The notes: a model not told the origin generated them from the sequence alone. A DNA stretch of 64,000 nt from Nymphaea colorata (GCF_008831285.2 NC_045143.1:2234503-2298502), one strand, 5' to 3'; counted from the stretch's first letter, positions 13,690 to 27,370 are shown. Numbers and translations are program-made.

Positions 13690-13754
13690 AAATCTGGAAA
13701 ATCTAACCGGTTAAGCAGAATTTCAAATGTTTCAAGTTTGTTCTATGTCCACAG
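11027..13754. other. LIP1 upstream region and unassigned sequence
   Basis: The first ~1 kb upstream of the LIP1 ATG should carry its 5' UTR and promoter. An exon-like GC-richer patch lies at 12010-12330 (including EWSWSTSYAMLF in one frame) and a CT tract at 12695-12714. I cannot tie either to a known family. Sequence at 12720-13200 could be a leader or decayed exon of the pseudogene that follows, but this is not established. Confidence 0.4.
13644..13687. repeat. (GA)n microsatellite
   Basis: An uninterrupted GA run of about 44 bp lies just upstream of the decayed peptidase exons. Confidence 0.9.
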
Positions 13755-14108
13755 GTTCAAATGCTTCAGAAAGTTTTGAGGAGCTTGGAATTTTGAAAGA
13801 CCATCGAGCTCCTCAACTTCTTACAACCTGCTGAATCCAACATCAATAGGTACTCCATTCTTACCAGGATATGCTAAATAATGGTGTCTTAATTTTGTCG
13901 ATTCAAATGAAAATTTTATACCTGCAAGAATCATAGTGACACCTTGTAACATGCTTGATAGAAATAAAGAGAAGTTTAAATTGAAGAAGTCAAATTATTG
14001 CATACATCCTTGATTGACATATCTTTGGTTAAGACAGGCCATTATCCTGGGATGGATATTCATGATTGTTCAGTTATTAATGACAGCCGGCCACTGCAAC
14101 CAGGAGTT
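13755..14108 (+). pseudogene. ICP55 / Xaa-Pro aminopeptidase (M24B) fragment
   Basis: Two exon-like blocks are visible. In 13755-13849, one frame reads EELGILKDHRA and, after a one-base shift, YNLLNPTSI. In 14038-14108, joined in the right phase, the reading is GHYPGMDIHDCSVINDSRPL then QPGV. This resembles the part of plant ICP55 (mitochondrial intermediate cleaving peptidase, M24 family) around GHYLGMDVHD, including the conserved metal-binding His. Signs of decay are the frameshift inside the first block (near 13,821) and Pro in place of the usual Leu after HY. I also found neither the following ITIEPG exon nor the upstream metal-binding exons. A functional gene with another exon structure is possible but unlikely. 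Confidence 0.62.
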
Positions 14109-15933
14109 GTGAGTACATTTTACCTCTCTAATCAGTGTTTAATAAAAAAGTCTCTCTCTCTCTCTCTCTCTCTCTCATGGAAACTTGTTTCAAAGTGGGT
14201 TATATTTTACCAATAAAGCCTTTACATAATTGGATACTGTTAAACATATGCATAATGAATGTTTGTTTATACCTGTAAACCAGACTTCATGTTACAGATG
14301 GTTCTTTCACTGTTCGATGTGGTGGTTAATGTACAGCTTGTTCAGAAGCATGCTGCTGCCTTTTCTCTGTTGGGAAATCGTTCTTTCTACTTTCAGAATG
14401 ACAATATTATTTTTTAGGTTTATGAATATGAAGCTGAATATTCCTTGGCCTTGTTCGTGCATACTTGGCATTTTATGGATTTCTGGTTAACACTGGATTT
14501 TCAGTATGATACTGAATATTCAATTGAGTGATTAGCGCTTGGCATTTTTAAATGTGTCTCCCTTCAATTTCACAGAAGCACTTATGAGGCATTATCTATC
14601 TTACTAGCTCCGTCAAATCCATTTTAGATGTACCAAAAGAATGCGAAAGTCTGATATTTTGGCATCTAATAGTTCTATTGGAGAATCTAAAATTCAATGT
14701 GTTGTATTCTAATTTAATACATTTTCTTCAAGAACGTTGGAGATGCTTTGGGTGCTATTTTATGTAGCCACACAAAACCAAAGTTTTGAGTACACTTTGA
14801 AACACTATCAGATGTTATTTTCAGGAAGTCCTAGGATATTTTCTCCAGAATATATGACATGTAGCATAAGTGCATAACAATCACATGATTGCCAAGAAAA
14901 AAAGGTTCATCTTCTATGACTTATTAGACTTCGTCTTATAGAGGCTCTGATAGGGAATAAAAGCTAAGGCTTGTGCTTGGTAGTGAAGATGCATCTCACT
15001 GTTACTTGTTTGGTCTGCATGTTGGATGCAGGTCAAAATCCTTTTTTAAATGAACTGAGATGGTCAAATGCAGAGAAAATACATGGTTTCAATCATTTGT
15101 CACCTGGACCTTATGAGCAGCTACCTCTTTTACTCCTGAGCTGAGGATGATGTGAAAGTTAGACGGCCGTTCACTTGGTGTTTATCGTGCCCTGGTGTAT
15201 CAAGGTTTGAAGCCTTGAACCAGAGAGTTGTTGCTATGGCGGTAGACACTAGGCTATACAAAAATTGAATGAAGCTATAGCGGTGAAAATAATCACTGCA
15301 ATAGACCCCGTTCTCTTCCCACCCCCATAGGCAATAAAATCAACCGTATAACAATCACCGGTAAAGATCTTTAGTACATTCCAAAAAATTTTAGATCCTT
15401 TGGCGACTGGAATTTTACCACCCCTTTAGAGCTATAGGCAATTGTATTGCCAACTGCTCTAAGGAGTCTTTGTTGACAGTAAAAGTCGTAAGCAAAGCTC
15501 AAGATTCTGGTATGCCTTCATTATTTCTCCCTCAATTTGAGTGTCGCTCTTTTAACATTTTCATTGTAAACGCTCACCATGGAAAATATTAAAGACTACC
15601 TTTTCATTTTGTATACATATCCGTGATTCTTCCATATACTTTCACTAATGCTCTAGTTTTAATTCTTTGAGCAAAGGATTTTAAATTTTTAGTCATTTGA
15701 TAATATTTGACTTCCTACATATTTAAATCCTCTTGTGTGTAGGTGTATATACACACACACACAATTCAAATAGACTGAATTCACAAGGTTATTGGATAGC
15801 TAAAAATTAGAAATCCATATTGAAAATAATATAAACTGTTGCCAAAGAGCACCATAAATCATTTTGCCGGTGCTCCGATGACTACTTTTAATGACAGATA
15901 TTTTTTTTTTGTTTTTAGTAATCTAGTACACCT

Positions 15934-15970
<37 letters not shown>

Positions 15971-16700
15971 CAGGATATATATATATATATATATATTACA
16001 GGAGTGAAAGATCTAACGAAGTCTTTTGTTAGAAAGGGAGGTTGGGGGGTGGAGGGGAGTGTACCTGAAGATAGCCTGATATTACTTTTTTTCTTTGCAC
16101 ACTAGTCCACAAAATCCTTATACCGGCGAATTGTGAAAATTGGCCAATCTATCGCATTTGCTTAGGAGTTTTTTGAGATGTTATAATGATCCCAAAGCAA
16201 TTCTTATTTATTCTTTAAGTCTAAGAGATCAGAGTGGATCATCAATTCACCCACTTCTATGCCGCCTGATTAGCTGTGTTGCTTTGCAGGAACATGAACC
16301 ACGATTCAGGAAAAGGGGACAACAATATGATTTGAAGCGATCAGGTCTATATTTCATGGTGACATTGGACAAGTTTCAGCCACGCAACTTATTTAATGAA
16401 CGAGAAAAAGGACATCAAGTTGCAATAGTTTATATTTTCATCCCTCATTTGATTGAAGGTGAAAATTATACTGATCAAAACTTACAGGGAACTTTATGCA
16501 CAAGGTGATGCTAACTGAACACTAAGTTATCCTTCAAATTAATTAAGACACGCATGCACACACAAACACGGACCTCTTCAGTGGTTCATAACCATGCGTA
16601 CAAGAATTAATTTCAAGAAGCTCGATGCTCCAAATGCCTAAGTGCTGAATGAAACCGTGATTCATAAAGCTATTAATGTGAAAAGCTCATGAACTATTGT
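14109..16700. other. Gene-free, repeat-rich stretch
   Basis: This is AT-rich sequence with a CT tract (14151-14175) and a (TA)n pair at 15937-15997, in which TA runs are separated by a short TTACAGG spacer. The open frame at 16140-16508 has no recognisable domain. I see no exon that continues the peptidase fragment. Confidence 0.5.
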
Positions 16701-16747
16701 TGCAGCAAAGCCAAGTCGAACTATTGTTGTGCATTTTGTGTCCAACG

Positions 16748-16835
16748 TCAGCTCTCTATATAGTTAGACAGGTAGAATCCCTGCCGCCTGCGTGGTGCAT
16801 GGTAGGATATGAAAGGAACCTGGGCTGCATTGAAG

Positions 16836-16901
<66 letters not shown>

Positions 16902-19382
16902 GAGAGAGAGAGAGGGGGGGGGGGGGGGGAGATGCTGATGCTTGTGCTTAAGTATAAGAATTTTTACATGTACATAAACTTCAGTCTTTAGGAATCGAGT
17001 ATCTATGGTAACAGGAAATTTTTTGTGTTTCCTACAATAATAATTGCCAGTTGCATCTTTGCTTTATGACTTTCAGCAAGGGCACACTATTCAAAAGTGG
17101 AGGCCAATTAATCCATTTTTCTCAAGTCATTTTGCTTCAAGGTTACTAGAAGAACTCTCATCACAATAAGGTCCATTTTTTCCTTATTAACCTAGGAAGC
17201 GTATTCTGGCCTTGCGGCAAGAACAACCAAGTAAGTGCTGCCAGTTTTGTTAAACTTGCGGCAATATCTTTTTGTGGTCTGACCTGTTTTGCAGAATAAT
17301 TAAGCAAAACGTAGAGAAGAAAACAAAAACTAGTTGGGAGCAAAGCGACTTGCTGCATAATTGAGCCTAGGAAATTGTGAAGAGCCCCTGCTTTCATGAC
17401 TTTGATTTTGTATACGTGCTTATGTTTTGTAACATGAATGTTCTGATACAACGTGTAAAAACATATTAGCTTTGATAATAAAATTACTAGTTTTGTCTTA
17501 ATGGACCGATGTATTGTTTCATTGATACTCATATTTTGTCAATGAATTGAGATGTACAAGGACATTGTTTGACCGTGGTTAAACAGCAGTATCGAATGCA
17601 GAAGAGAAACAACTTGCTGCATGATTGATTCTAGGAGATTGTGAAGGGGGTCACCTTGTCAATTCCTTTTTTTATATATATATTTTGTATACGTACCCAT
17701 TTTTTGTAACATGAGTGTTCTAATACTTAGTTTTTTGTTAATGGACCACATTCATTGTTTCATTGATACTTGTATGTTGTCAATGAATTGAAATATACAA
17801 TGACATTGTTTAGCCGTGGTTAAACACCATTAGCATCGATGACGGGGCGCCAGTGACATAATAGCACTGACAGTGCCCAACTGTCAAGAAACCATCAGTG
17901 TCACTGACCAGGCGTCGGTGATAGAAAATCATTTACGGTGCCCTACCATCAAGAAAGTTGGTGGCCAGTGACACTAATTACTGATGCAATGTGATCGTCG
18001 TTAAGTTCAATTCAATGATGATCATCCCATCGTGACAAATGAAGTTCCGTTTTGACTGTATATTTTGACACTGAATGAATCACCCAGCTGCTTTGATTGA
18101 CAGTTCCATTGGTGCGGTCAATAAATGCCTATTTGTCATGTTTTCCAGCGTCAGGGATTCCATTTGATTCTTGTTGTGCCTAGCAGGTGCAAATGTGCAG
18201 GAGACAAAGAGATCGAGGGGTGGGGGGAGGGGAGAGCGAGAGAGATCAGAATGAGCAAACGAGACAGTACAGATACCAACCGAGTGAACAGAAATATTGG
18301 TCGGAACATGTGAGGGATTTTGATACTGAAATAATAATCTATTGAACCTAAAAACGTTCTAAAATCTGCCATCTAAGTTTCTCCATGCTTGAAACCAAAA
18401 TAACAAAAACATTAACATAAGCCCATATCATCTGTCTCTCTTCTTTGTCCTTTTGTTTTTTTTTACTCTTTTCCTATCCCGGTGCTGAACTGAAGACCAA
18501 AGATAAGTTCAGGGTCATGGAGGCTTGCTTATCTTCATAGTTATCATAAGGTATTATATAATGGCTATAACCATTTTGTCTGGCACTGGCATAAAAATAT
18601 GGAAGTAACGTCACGTTGGCAATAATTGTAATCTTAGCTTACATAGGTTAACTATTATTTATATAGCAATTTGTGAGCTTAGCCTGTCACAGCCAAAAAC
18701 TGCTCTTGTCTTGGCTATTCAGGGGATGCATATGTTCTGATTCTCTTGGATGTGTATTTTCCGCAACCAATCTGATTCAATCATGTGATAAGATCCCTTA
18801 TTAAGAACTCAGATAGAGAGTAGGTAAGTGAAATTTTGTGAAAAAGGTTTCATCAGTGTTTTCCTAAATCATACTTTTGACCCCAAAAAACAAAAGAACA
18901 CTTATGCTGCAACACTGTAGTAAATAAACCAAGCATTTAATTAGATACAACATGTATCTTAAACCTATGTTATATAAGACAATCATCTGAAAAAGAATGT
19001 TGATTGGACGTACGTAATTGAAGGACCGGGAATCTGCAGATTCTAAGAACCAGCTAGTTAAACAAAACTTCAGAAACGCAAGAAAGTGCGTGGATAAATT
19101 GAAGTATCTCTATCAGGTAGTTTTTAATTAAGGGGGTGATCTGTTCACAATTCATCGGAGCCAGTACCATCTGAGATCTTAAACGTGATTCTTTTCTTTA
19201 CTCACTTTACGTATGAATCTTTGATCTTGTTCGCCTGGCTTGAATCCGACGCCAGAAGAATTTAGCGTCGATCAATGATTCGGTGAAGTCAAGGATGTCA
19301 GGTATCTGGAAGAAGCACTCGTTGTCTCCAGACGGAAATTTTCCGGTGAATACTCCGGCAGATCAGTGCAGAAATTCCTCAT
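16748..19382 (-). pseudogene. WRKY relic 0: exon 3 tail and exon 1 remain, exon 2 lost
   Basis: 16748-16838 matches the last ~30 codons of the intact WRKY copies; on the minus strand the decayed reading ends [12 protein letters not shown] then a stop. It is cut by a (TA)n(GA)n(G)n tract, so the zinc-finger codons are missing. Intron-2-like sequence follows (for example 17090-17190 and 18640-18830). The intron homology then runs straight into intron-1-like sequence near 18,990, so exon 2 with the WRKYGKK motif is deleted. Exon 1 homology runs from 19382 (ATG position) to about 19207 with an internal deletion of roughly 40-50 bp near 19,255. No functional product is possible. This is the oldest-looking member of the array. 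Confidence 0.85.
16838..16929. repeat. Compound (TA)n(GA)n(G)n microsatellite
   Basis: A TA run of about 60 bp is followed by GA and then a poly-G run of about 16 bases. It breaks the WRKY relic 0 exon 3. Confidence 0.95.
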
Positions 19383-20289
19383 CCTGGATACTTATATCAT
19401 AATGAATCTGTTTTTAACAACCAGGGATTGCATGTACGGTATGCCTAAACTTTTGCCTTGGATCGGGGCAAGACGCATGTAAATTCAACTGAGATTAGTG
19501 CTGATCCTTTCAAACAAATGACTGTAATTCCTTGAAAAATAGATCTCATAAACCTTAAGCTAAGTTTGATAGCCCCATATCTAGGATACTCCAGCAAATG
19601 CAAGGATATCAATAAAACAAAATATCTGAAACTCGAGGGAAAGAAACATGGCCTAAGATTCTGCTAATTAGAAGCAGAAGAGGGAATTAATCATGGGTTT
19701 TGGAGCTTGACAAATCTTTGAAAGCTAATTAATACGCCCATATTTCAATATAAACACAAAGGAACGAGGGTTTCATTTCCATTCACAAATATATAGACTT
19801 AGAAATCTCAGCGGCCTTCTTCCAAACAACTATCAGGTCTTACCTGACAAATTAAGCTACAAAATCTTTTGGCTTTTTAATTAGTTGAAGCATATATATA
19901 ATCATATAATCAATACAATAGGATAGATCCGATAAAGATGAAAATCCATATAAATGCATGCATAGACAAGAAAAAGCAGAAAAAAGAGGAAGTTATGTGA
20001 TAGCGTGCAGTTGCAAATTTTTTGGTTCTTATTCTATACAAACCGGCCAGCTAGTCAAGGAAATAAGATCTACCTCAAAAAGAAAGAATTTAAAGCCTAG
20101 ACAGGTTCTTAACGCAGTCAGCTTGGACCTATATCTGGCTACATTTAGAATCATACTAGCTGTTTTCATTTGCATGACAAATCGTTCAATTACCAACCGA
20201 GGTCTTACACATTGTAACCTTATTCAAGGATTCAAAAAAAAAAAAGAAAAAACAACTTGGATTCACTATGCGTGTGAAAATGGCTGTTG

Positions 20290-22920
20290 GCGAAAGACCA
20301 TTATTACTGACGTCTAGACAGTGATATCGATGAAGATTGACTTTCACAGACGTTCGGAAGACATCAGTGAACATTGGTCTTCACCTACATGCCATTAAAC
20401 ATTCGTTTTCACCAATGGTCGTTGAGCGGACGTCGGTAAAAATAATGTTTTCACCAACACGTACTATCCCTCGCATCGGTGTAAATGTTTTCTGAGAAAA
20501 TATTATCGAAGTTCAGAGTATGGTTGGTATAAGTTGTCCTATAATTGACGCCTTATTTCTGGACGTTCATGCGCTTTCAGACTTGTGGAAGTCAATTGGA
20601 AAGAAGGGTACACGATATTCAAAGTCAATTAGTCGAAGGCTTGGTAAACATACCGTACATGGTTATCTAATGCATGCATCCAAAAGATCAAAGGATTTTT
20701 CCATGGTTCAAGTGGAAATTAAAGATAAAGCCTACTTTGACTAACATAGTCCATCTATAAATATAATTACAATGACCCAAGTATAGATTGACGTGATGTT
20801 TGTTTTGATTTATTCCATGGGAAAACCGGACCCCAATTAAAGAGTTTATAGAACACTCTGCTAGTGGTTAGGTCTCCTGACTTCATTATTGTACGTTTGG
20901 GCTTTATGAGAGATCTGAAAATGTACTATCCTTTTGCAAGGCCCTATAGATACGCGGTTCCTCAACATATTTCTTTAGGCAAGAATTCCTTTCTTTAGCG
21001 TATATACAAATATTTCTTTCTTAAAACTTGAAGCATGCATCCAATCGAAACTACTGAGATGAACATGAGAGCGAAATTTCTGACTACACGCTCGAAAGAT
21101 GGTTGGTCGTATGTGTGGACTTGGATGTTGGGCCAGGAAGATTTTGGAAGAAGTTTCCACCACGTGGTCGTCGCCGGGGTCCACAGAATTTGGCGAACGG
21201 AACGCGCCTGGAACGGGAGCGAGGAAGTTTCCGGCAGGTGATCTTGAATTTCCCGGAAGTTATCAGGGACAACGGGGGTCGGGATCTTCTAAGGCAGTGG
21301 ACGGAAAAGGCGGCCGGCGGAGAGGGCCCCTGGTTTCTCACCTGATGGAAAAGATGTCTTTGTCATCCATCAGCTATCTTTAAAATAATTCTCACCTTTT
21401 GTGAAGTTGTTTGGTTGATGGCTCATATAAAAGTTGATTTTTCTTTTCTTTTCTTCGAAAAAGAGCACGTTGCTGCGATTATTTAACTCAATAGTTTATC
21501 CAACACCACCGAAGACGTAGCTGAAGGGCGATGACAGTGACTCAGGCAAACACGCATGGTCGAGATTGCAACGAAGGTTATAATACTTCCATGGATGAAG
21601 TCTCCCTTTAATTTCCGCGTGAAACAGACGCTTGTTAAATAAATGAAATTTAAACTTAAGAATGTGTTTGTTATACCACCAAGATTTGAACCTGTTTTTA
21701 TAAAAAGTTCAAACACGGTTACCAACTAATTTTGTTAATATATGCCTTGAAATGGAATGATTAGCTCTTATTCATGTAACGTGTTCCGGAAAAGAAAAGA
21801 AAATTAGACTTTGTTCACCAGGTTACCCATAGAACTGTTTAAAACAATAAATATTTTTATGAGAAAATGTGTGTGTAAGAGAATTCAAGTTTGCTGGATG
21901 GATGAAAATTTAAAAACCATCGTGAAAGTATAATAAAATGTTGTTAAAGCACAAAAAATCATTGATGCAGTATAAATTGTCACTAATTCTCCACAGTTCT
22001 GAGCTCATTCATGAAGGCCGTTTGATCCATTGTGATTGATGATTTAACGGAAAAAAAAAGTATGAACTAATTATATTAAATGATCAAAACATCCACCATC
22101 TTTTTCTCATTGTTTTCCTCTCAACCATCCGATATATTAGACGCCCTCATGCGTTAGCGGTTAGAAGAAAAAAAAGATCTACACAAAGAATGAGCAAGTT
22201 TGGTGGGTTGGGTGGAGACAGGTGTGAGCAATTGTCACACATAAAGTCACAAAAAATATTTATTTTTATATTGATACCTTAGGGCAACTTTTCTCATTCA
22301 CCTGTTGATGCCCCAACTAAAAAATTTAAAATTTATTATTAGTGTCTCCTAGCCAAAAATTTTTAACTTTGTCCCTGATACGACCTTCAATGATGCTACG
22401 AAAAATGTTAATGAAAATTTTTTCCTGACGTTAAGGCAACATTAGGGAAGTTCGTCATGTTCCGGCTGAACATCAAAGAAGATTGTGGCAATTTACTTAG
22501 TACATACAATGAAACGGCAGTAATTGGGAAAGAGAGATGGACCTTTACTGACATTACTAGCATATTGTCAGTGCATGCAGACGCATCTACAAGATTTAAA
22601 AAGCTATACATCAATGAAGGATAACCTCTTTACCACATTTTGAGAGGTCAGGAAAGAAAAAGAATTATATTGTTGAGCTTCTCTTTCACTGACGTCTTCC
22701 GTGGTTTATCAGTGGAACTGAAACCTTTTACGGACATTTCTCAGTTCTCGTCAACATATGCCGACTGACGCTGATGTCTTGCTTTTTGCGTCGATCAATG
22801 GTGAATTTTCACTGATGTTTTCCTTCTTAGCACGAACCTTTATTGACCCTTTTTTTTTAGGATCAGTAAAAAGTTCTTTTTTTTTTTTTTAAAGTGACGT
22901 TAGCACTTCCACAAATATTT
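20290..22920. mobile_element. Possible degraded CACTA-like subterminal repeats
   Basis: Blocks at 20,290-20,490 and 22,680-22,900, and a related one at 17,830-17,990, hold many short variants of CACTGAYGT, ACGTCGGTG and TTTTCACC in both orientations. Arrays of short inverted motifs like these are typical of CACTA (En/Spm) subterminal regions. Clean CACTA termini and target-site duplications were not found, and WRKY-unit sequence lies between the blocks, so this may be more than one fragment. Confidence 0.35.
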
Positions 22921-23990
22921 AAGTCTTCCTTTTGAACCAAGTATACGCGTTTCCATCAATTATGCATCATTCTAATTCGTCGCCATAACCGACAAGTTTT
23001 TAGATTTCATGGATGTGTATATATACTCAAGTCAAGCCGGCCCTAACAATCGAAGTTAGATCAATCACGGGTCAGGTTCTCGCCACTGAGTCCGAAGAAC
23101 CTACTGTATATCTATGATGCAATAGGAAATATAATGCTTGATTTGGGTCTCTTAAAACCTTCCAAGCACATAATGTTCTTCTTACTAAATGTCGCATAAT
23201 TAAGTGTATGACTAGAGTCGATGAGGTATATATATACACACACGAAGCAGTAGCATAGCATATACGTATGGGCAGTTGCTTACACCAGCTCTAGAACATT
23301 TCTTTACTTTCAAATGGTGTCTTAAACTGTTAGCTTGTTTTTGTATACTTAGAAATAGTGTCCCTCAGGCCTTGGTTTTCTAGAGATCTCTAAGGCTTCT
23401 CTTTCGACTTCCATTATACCTAGCATCAAGCATACTCCAAGAATGATCTAATATGTGACGCTTTATTTTATCTATTCATAAATAGTTTATATATTTTCTT
23501 GGCATGCACTACCCCATTATTAATCACATGTATAGCAACTGCAACTGCATATGTATGTCGAACAAAGTTTGGAATGGCGACGCATATGAAGTTTAATAAT
23601 GCCCCTTGGTTAGCACATGGCACTCTTTGTTCTTTTCTGCATTTTTAAGAGCAAGTTGGACGCCACAGTTGCATTATGGGGTTTGAAGAATTAAAGGCCT
23701 TGGCTCAGCTACTTTGTCCTTGGCCAATATTCTATTACATATGGTCAAATATCTGCATCATATGTTGAACTTGGCCGCCGTGTACAGTACTTGGCAATTT
23801 TTCACGTTTTCCATTCCAATAGTTTAAGATGTAACAACTTTTGCATTTACCTATTGAAATATTAAATCTTTTCAACCCACCTGATGATTTGAACTTGTAA
23901 ATCTCAAACTTAATTTGTATATTGGAGCTTTTGATTACCATTTATTCAGCTTGATCTTATATCTCCAAGATCTGAAATCCATGAATTATT

Positions 23991-24146
<156 letters not shown>

Positions 24147-24452
24147 ACAACGCACTTCTTTGGTAGTGGTTTACTTGTCCATCATCAGATCATCATGTTG
24201 CAGTAACCCCAAGCAGATTGTGCATTCATAATATTTATATATGAAACAAGTAGAAGCCATGATCGGCGTCGGTTCACATTCAGATTAGGAATTCACCACG
24301 AACTGGTAATTCTTTTAAGAAAGACTGGTGATTGGCGACTTTGCAGTCACAAGAAGAGATGTTGGGCGTCAATTCACATTCAGATTAAGGATTAACAACG
24401 GACAGATTATTCTATCAAGAAAGAGTGGTGATTGGCGAAGCGTTGATCTGTT

Positions 24453-27115
24453 CTAGCTATCCATATAGTTAGACAGGTAGAATCCCTGACGTCCGGCGTA
24501 TGGTGCACCCTGAGAGACGAAAGGAATCTGGGCTGCACTAACGACGCCTACATCACAACCATGCTGTGGTGTGATGTAGTAAATGACGTAAGGGCATTCG
24601 TGGTTGTGCGTACCCTCATACGTGGTGATCACGAATCTTGGGTCTTCTCTGTCTCTTTCAACCCTCTTCTTCACGCTGCAGCCTCCATGGGAGCACCGGT
24701 AGTAATTCCTGCAGAGTTAGCCAAGTTTGGTTAGACGTGTCTCGCCAAACGTCTGTTAACTATTTTCATATAATCAAACATGACAAATTTTCCAGATATT
24801 CCAAACAATATTTCGATAGAGGTAGCAATTTGATGTATGAATTCACTTTCTCGTTGCTGAATTAGAAAGATCAATACTTTTTCTGTAATGAGATCTTGTT
24901 TGATACTGTATCGTAAACAATAATTCCACGAAGTTTTCTATATATGTCAGTCCCACGCAGGTAGGTGTGTGAAACCCTTGGTGGACTTAGTGCAAAAGAC
25001 ATGAATAATAGGGAAGAAAACAGTGGAGCTGATCTCGTCTCAATTATTTGCCAAATATTTTTCTTTTTTCAGACTTCTTTGGATAACGATCAGGAGAAAA
25101 CCAATAATCTATTATTACTAAACAACTGGCCGGAGCACTTTGTTTTGGTCTTGCACCAAACGGCACATGCCTTTGGCATCGATCCTGTAGATATGTACTA
25201 TATATAGATAGGGCGCCCTGCAAGGGGAAGGAGAAAAACATCTGACAAGTAATATATATAGGTGAGAAACTGATGCCTGTTTTAAGAATTTCAATTATGT
25301 TTTAGCAAGATCTATCTCAGGTACTTCCCTTTAATGCTAAATCGCAACTGAATCTTCGATCTTCTACATAAACCTCAGTCTTTTAGAACCTGGTAAAGGA
25401 ACTTTTGGCATTTTCAACATTGGTAAATGCCAGTTGCATCTTCCTCAGGACTTACCACAGGGACCCCAACCCCCGCTCATTGAATGGCATTGAGGAATAA
25501 TGAGGAAATTTTGAAACTGAAATATTAATTCATGACAAAATAAATACATTCCAAGATCTGCCTTTGTAAGTTTCTCCTTGCTTGAAGTCTAAAAAAATAA
25601 AGAATATTAGCATAATTAGCCAGTTTCGCAGGATCTTTTCTTTTGGTTACATTGTCTTCCCTCCCCATTGCTGAATTGACAAAGCAAAAACATATAGGTC
25701 CAAGGTCATGTAGTATTGGAGCTTAAACTGTCTGAACTTGCAAAAAAGAATCAATTTGGACGAAAATGGTGGGGCCTGAAACATATCTTCGTAGTTGGTT
25801 TTTGCGTCCGTAAAAGCTGCTTTTTTGTGTATGGTTCATGCATGTGACGTAATGGCTATAAACACTGTCTGCTAGTGGTATAAAAATACTGAAGTAATAA
25901 TATATATCTCCTCTGGAAATAACTTCGAAGGTCAATTTCTACACAGGTCATTGTTTGTATTGCAATATTGGAGCTTAGCCTATCACAGCCAAAAACTTCA
26001 CTTATCTTGGATATTCACAAGCAAGGGCCAAACCGGATATGTACATTTTTCTGAATATTCTCTTAGCTGTAGCAACCACTGTATCATGTATAAGATCTTT
26101 TAAGCTTTTAGTTAGAGATTAATGGGCAAGTGAAATTTTGTGAAAGCTTGATGGCTGTATACCTGAATCAAATATACTTTTGACAAACAAAAAAAAAAAG
26201 GAAAAAGCGTGTTCATGTGTGATCATAAACCTAGATAAGATTTGCATCTCAAAAATTTCCTTTCACAAACTTACACTCCTTTGTATGTATGTCCTAAAGA
26301 AAGAGAAACAGATCATTATGAGCATGATGAAGATGAGGATTGAGGAGACTGCAAAATTATTACCTAGGGTTTTGGTTGTGCTTGACCATCTTCTTGCCAT
26401 ACTTCCGCCATCTGTATCCGTCGTCCAAGATTTCAACATCCGACATCATCCTAAATGCGACCTTCACGCCAAGTTCATCTGATTTTCTTTTCCTCGAGCC
26501 ACGCTCACCTGTCCGTTTCCTGAAAAACAAAGAAATTGGTCATTAGCTACTACACGAAGGTCGCTTCGTACTGAAGATGCCAGGGCAATGACAGATCAAT
26601 TTGTACGGTGCTTCAAAGAAGAGGTAGATGATGCTTTTTAAATAACTAGAGACGACGGAGACAATTGACTGAAAAGGAGTGAAGATTGGGACGTGGGCAT
26701 CGAAGAACTGGGACTAATCTGCAGATTCTAAGTGTCAGGTGACTAACCAAGGCTTCAAGAATGGAAGTGGAAGAAAGTGCGTGCATATATTGAATCATCT
26801 CTATCAGTTAGCTAGTCTTTAAATTTGGTGGTCATTTGGCATTCCAGTGCCAGAGCCACCAACATCTGAGATGTTTAAAATTAAATTCCTCTAACTCACT
26901 TACATTGCTGGAGAATCGCCGATCTCTTTTGGCTGGACTGAATCCGAGGTCGGAAAGTGTAGATTCTCGTCCATTTCCAGGCCTTCAAACAATTCAGCGT
27001 CGATTGATGACTCGCTGAAGTCACGGATGTCAGGTAGACAGAAAAAGGAGTCGTTGTCTGCAGCCGGAAAATTTTCCAGTGAGTATCCCGGCAGATCTGT
27101 GCAGAAGTTCATCAT
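24453..27115 (-). CDS. WRKY-A, group IIc WRKY factor (WRKY50/51-like, WRKYGKK)
   Basis: Exons 27115-26904, 26519-26364 and 24708-24453 (212, 156, 256 nt) encode 207 aa. Residues 1-70 are acidic. A basic SRKRKSDE stretch (79-86) is a likely nuclear signal. The WRKY domain contains [13 protein letters not shown] with the heptapeptide at 108-114. The C-X4-C-X23-H-X-H zinc ligands are C128, C133, H157 and H159. The intron inside the WRKY domain, splitting the Arg codon of PR-NYYRC, is the standard WRKY intron. WRKYGKK is the hallmark of the WRKY50/51/59 clade, which binds W-box variants and the WK-box; WRKY50/51 act in salicylate/jasmonate defence signalling. Intron 2 is long (1,655 bp), as in WRKY-B. 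This is the most divergent intact copy ([10 protein letters not shown] start, H118). Confidence 0.95.
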
Positions 27116-27370
27116 CCTGGATGCTCAACAGTGATCCCGAATCCCGATCGAAAGAAATGGCCGGGTTCCTTTTCGGCTTTCCTCAGAGTGAACACTGAAC
27201 ACCAAGGAGGGACGCGCTCGGTTTATATAGGAGCCGAAGCTGGTTCTAGGAAACCAACATACATATTTACGATATTGCCACTCTTTTTTGTCGGCTTCTC
27301 CCTAATATTGTAGAAGAAAGCCGTTCTACTCCACCCGTCAAACAGCCATGGTTTGCAGGGATCTGAGCAA
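27116..27370 (-). promoter_or_regulatory. WRKY-A proximal promoter
   Basis: A TATA-like TTTATATA lies at 27222-27229, about 110 bp upstream of the ATG, as in the other copies. One CCATGGTTTG element lies near 27,347. Instead of the W-box of B-D there is TTTGACGGG (near 27,339), which keeps the TGAC core but not TTGAC[CT]. Confidence 0.55.

Noticed and set aside
16140-16508. Open frame of 122 codons on the plus strand
   Set aside because: No recognisable motif and no continuation of the nearby peptidase fragment.
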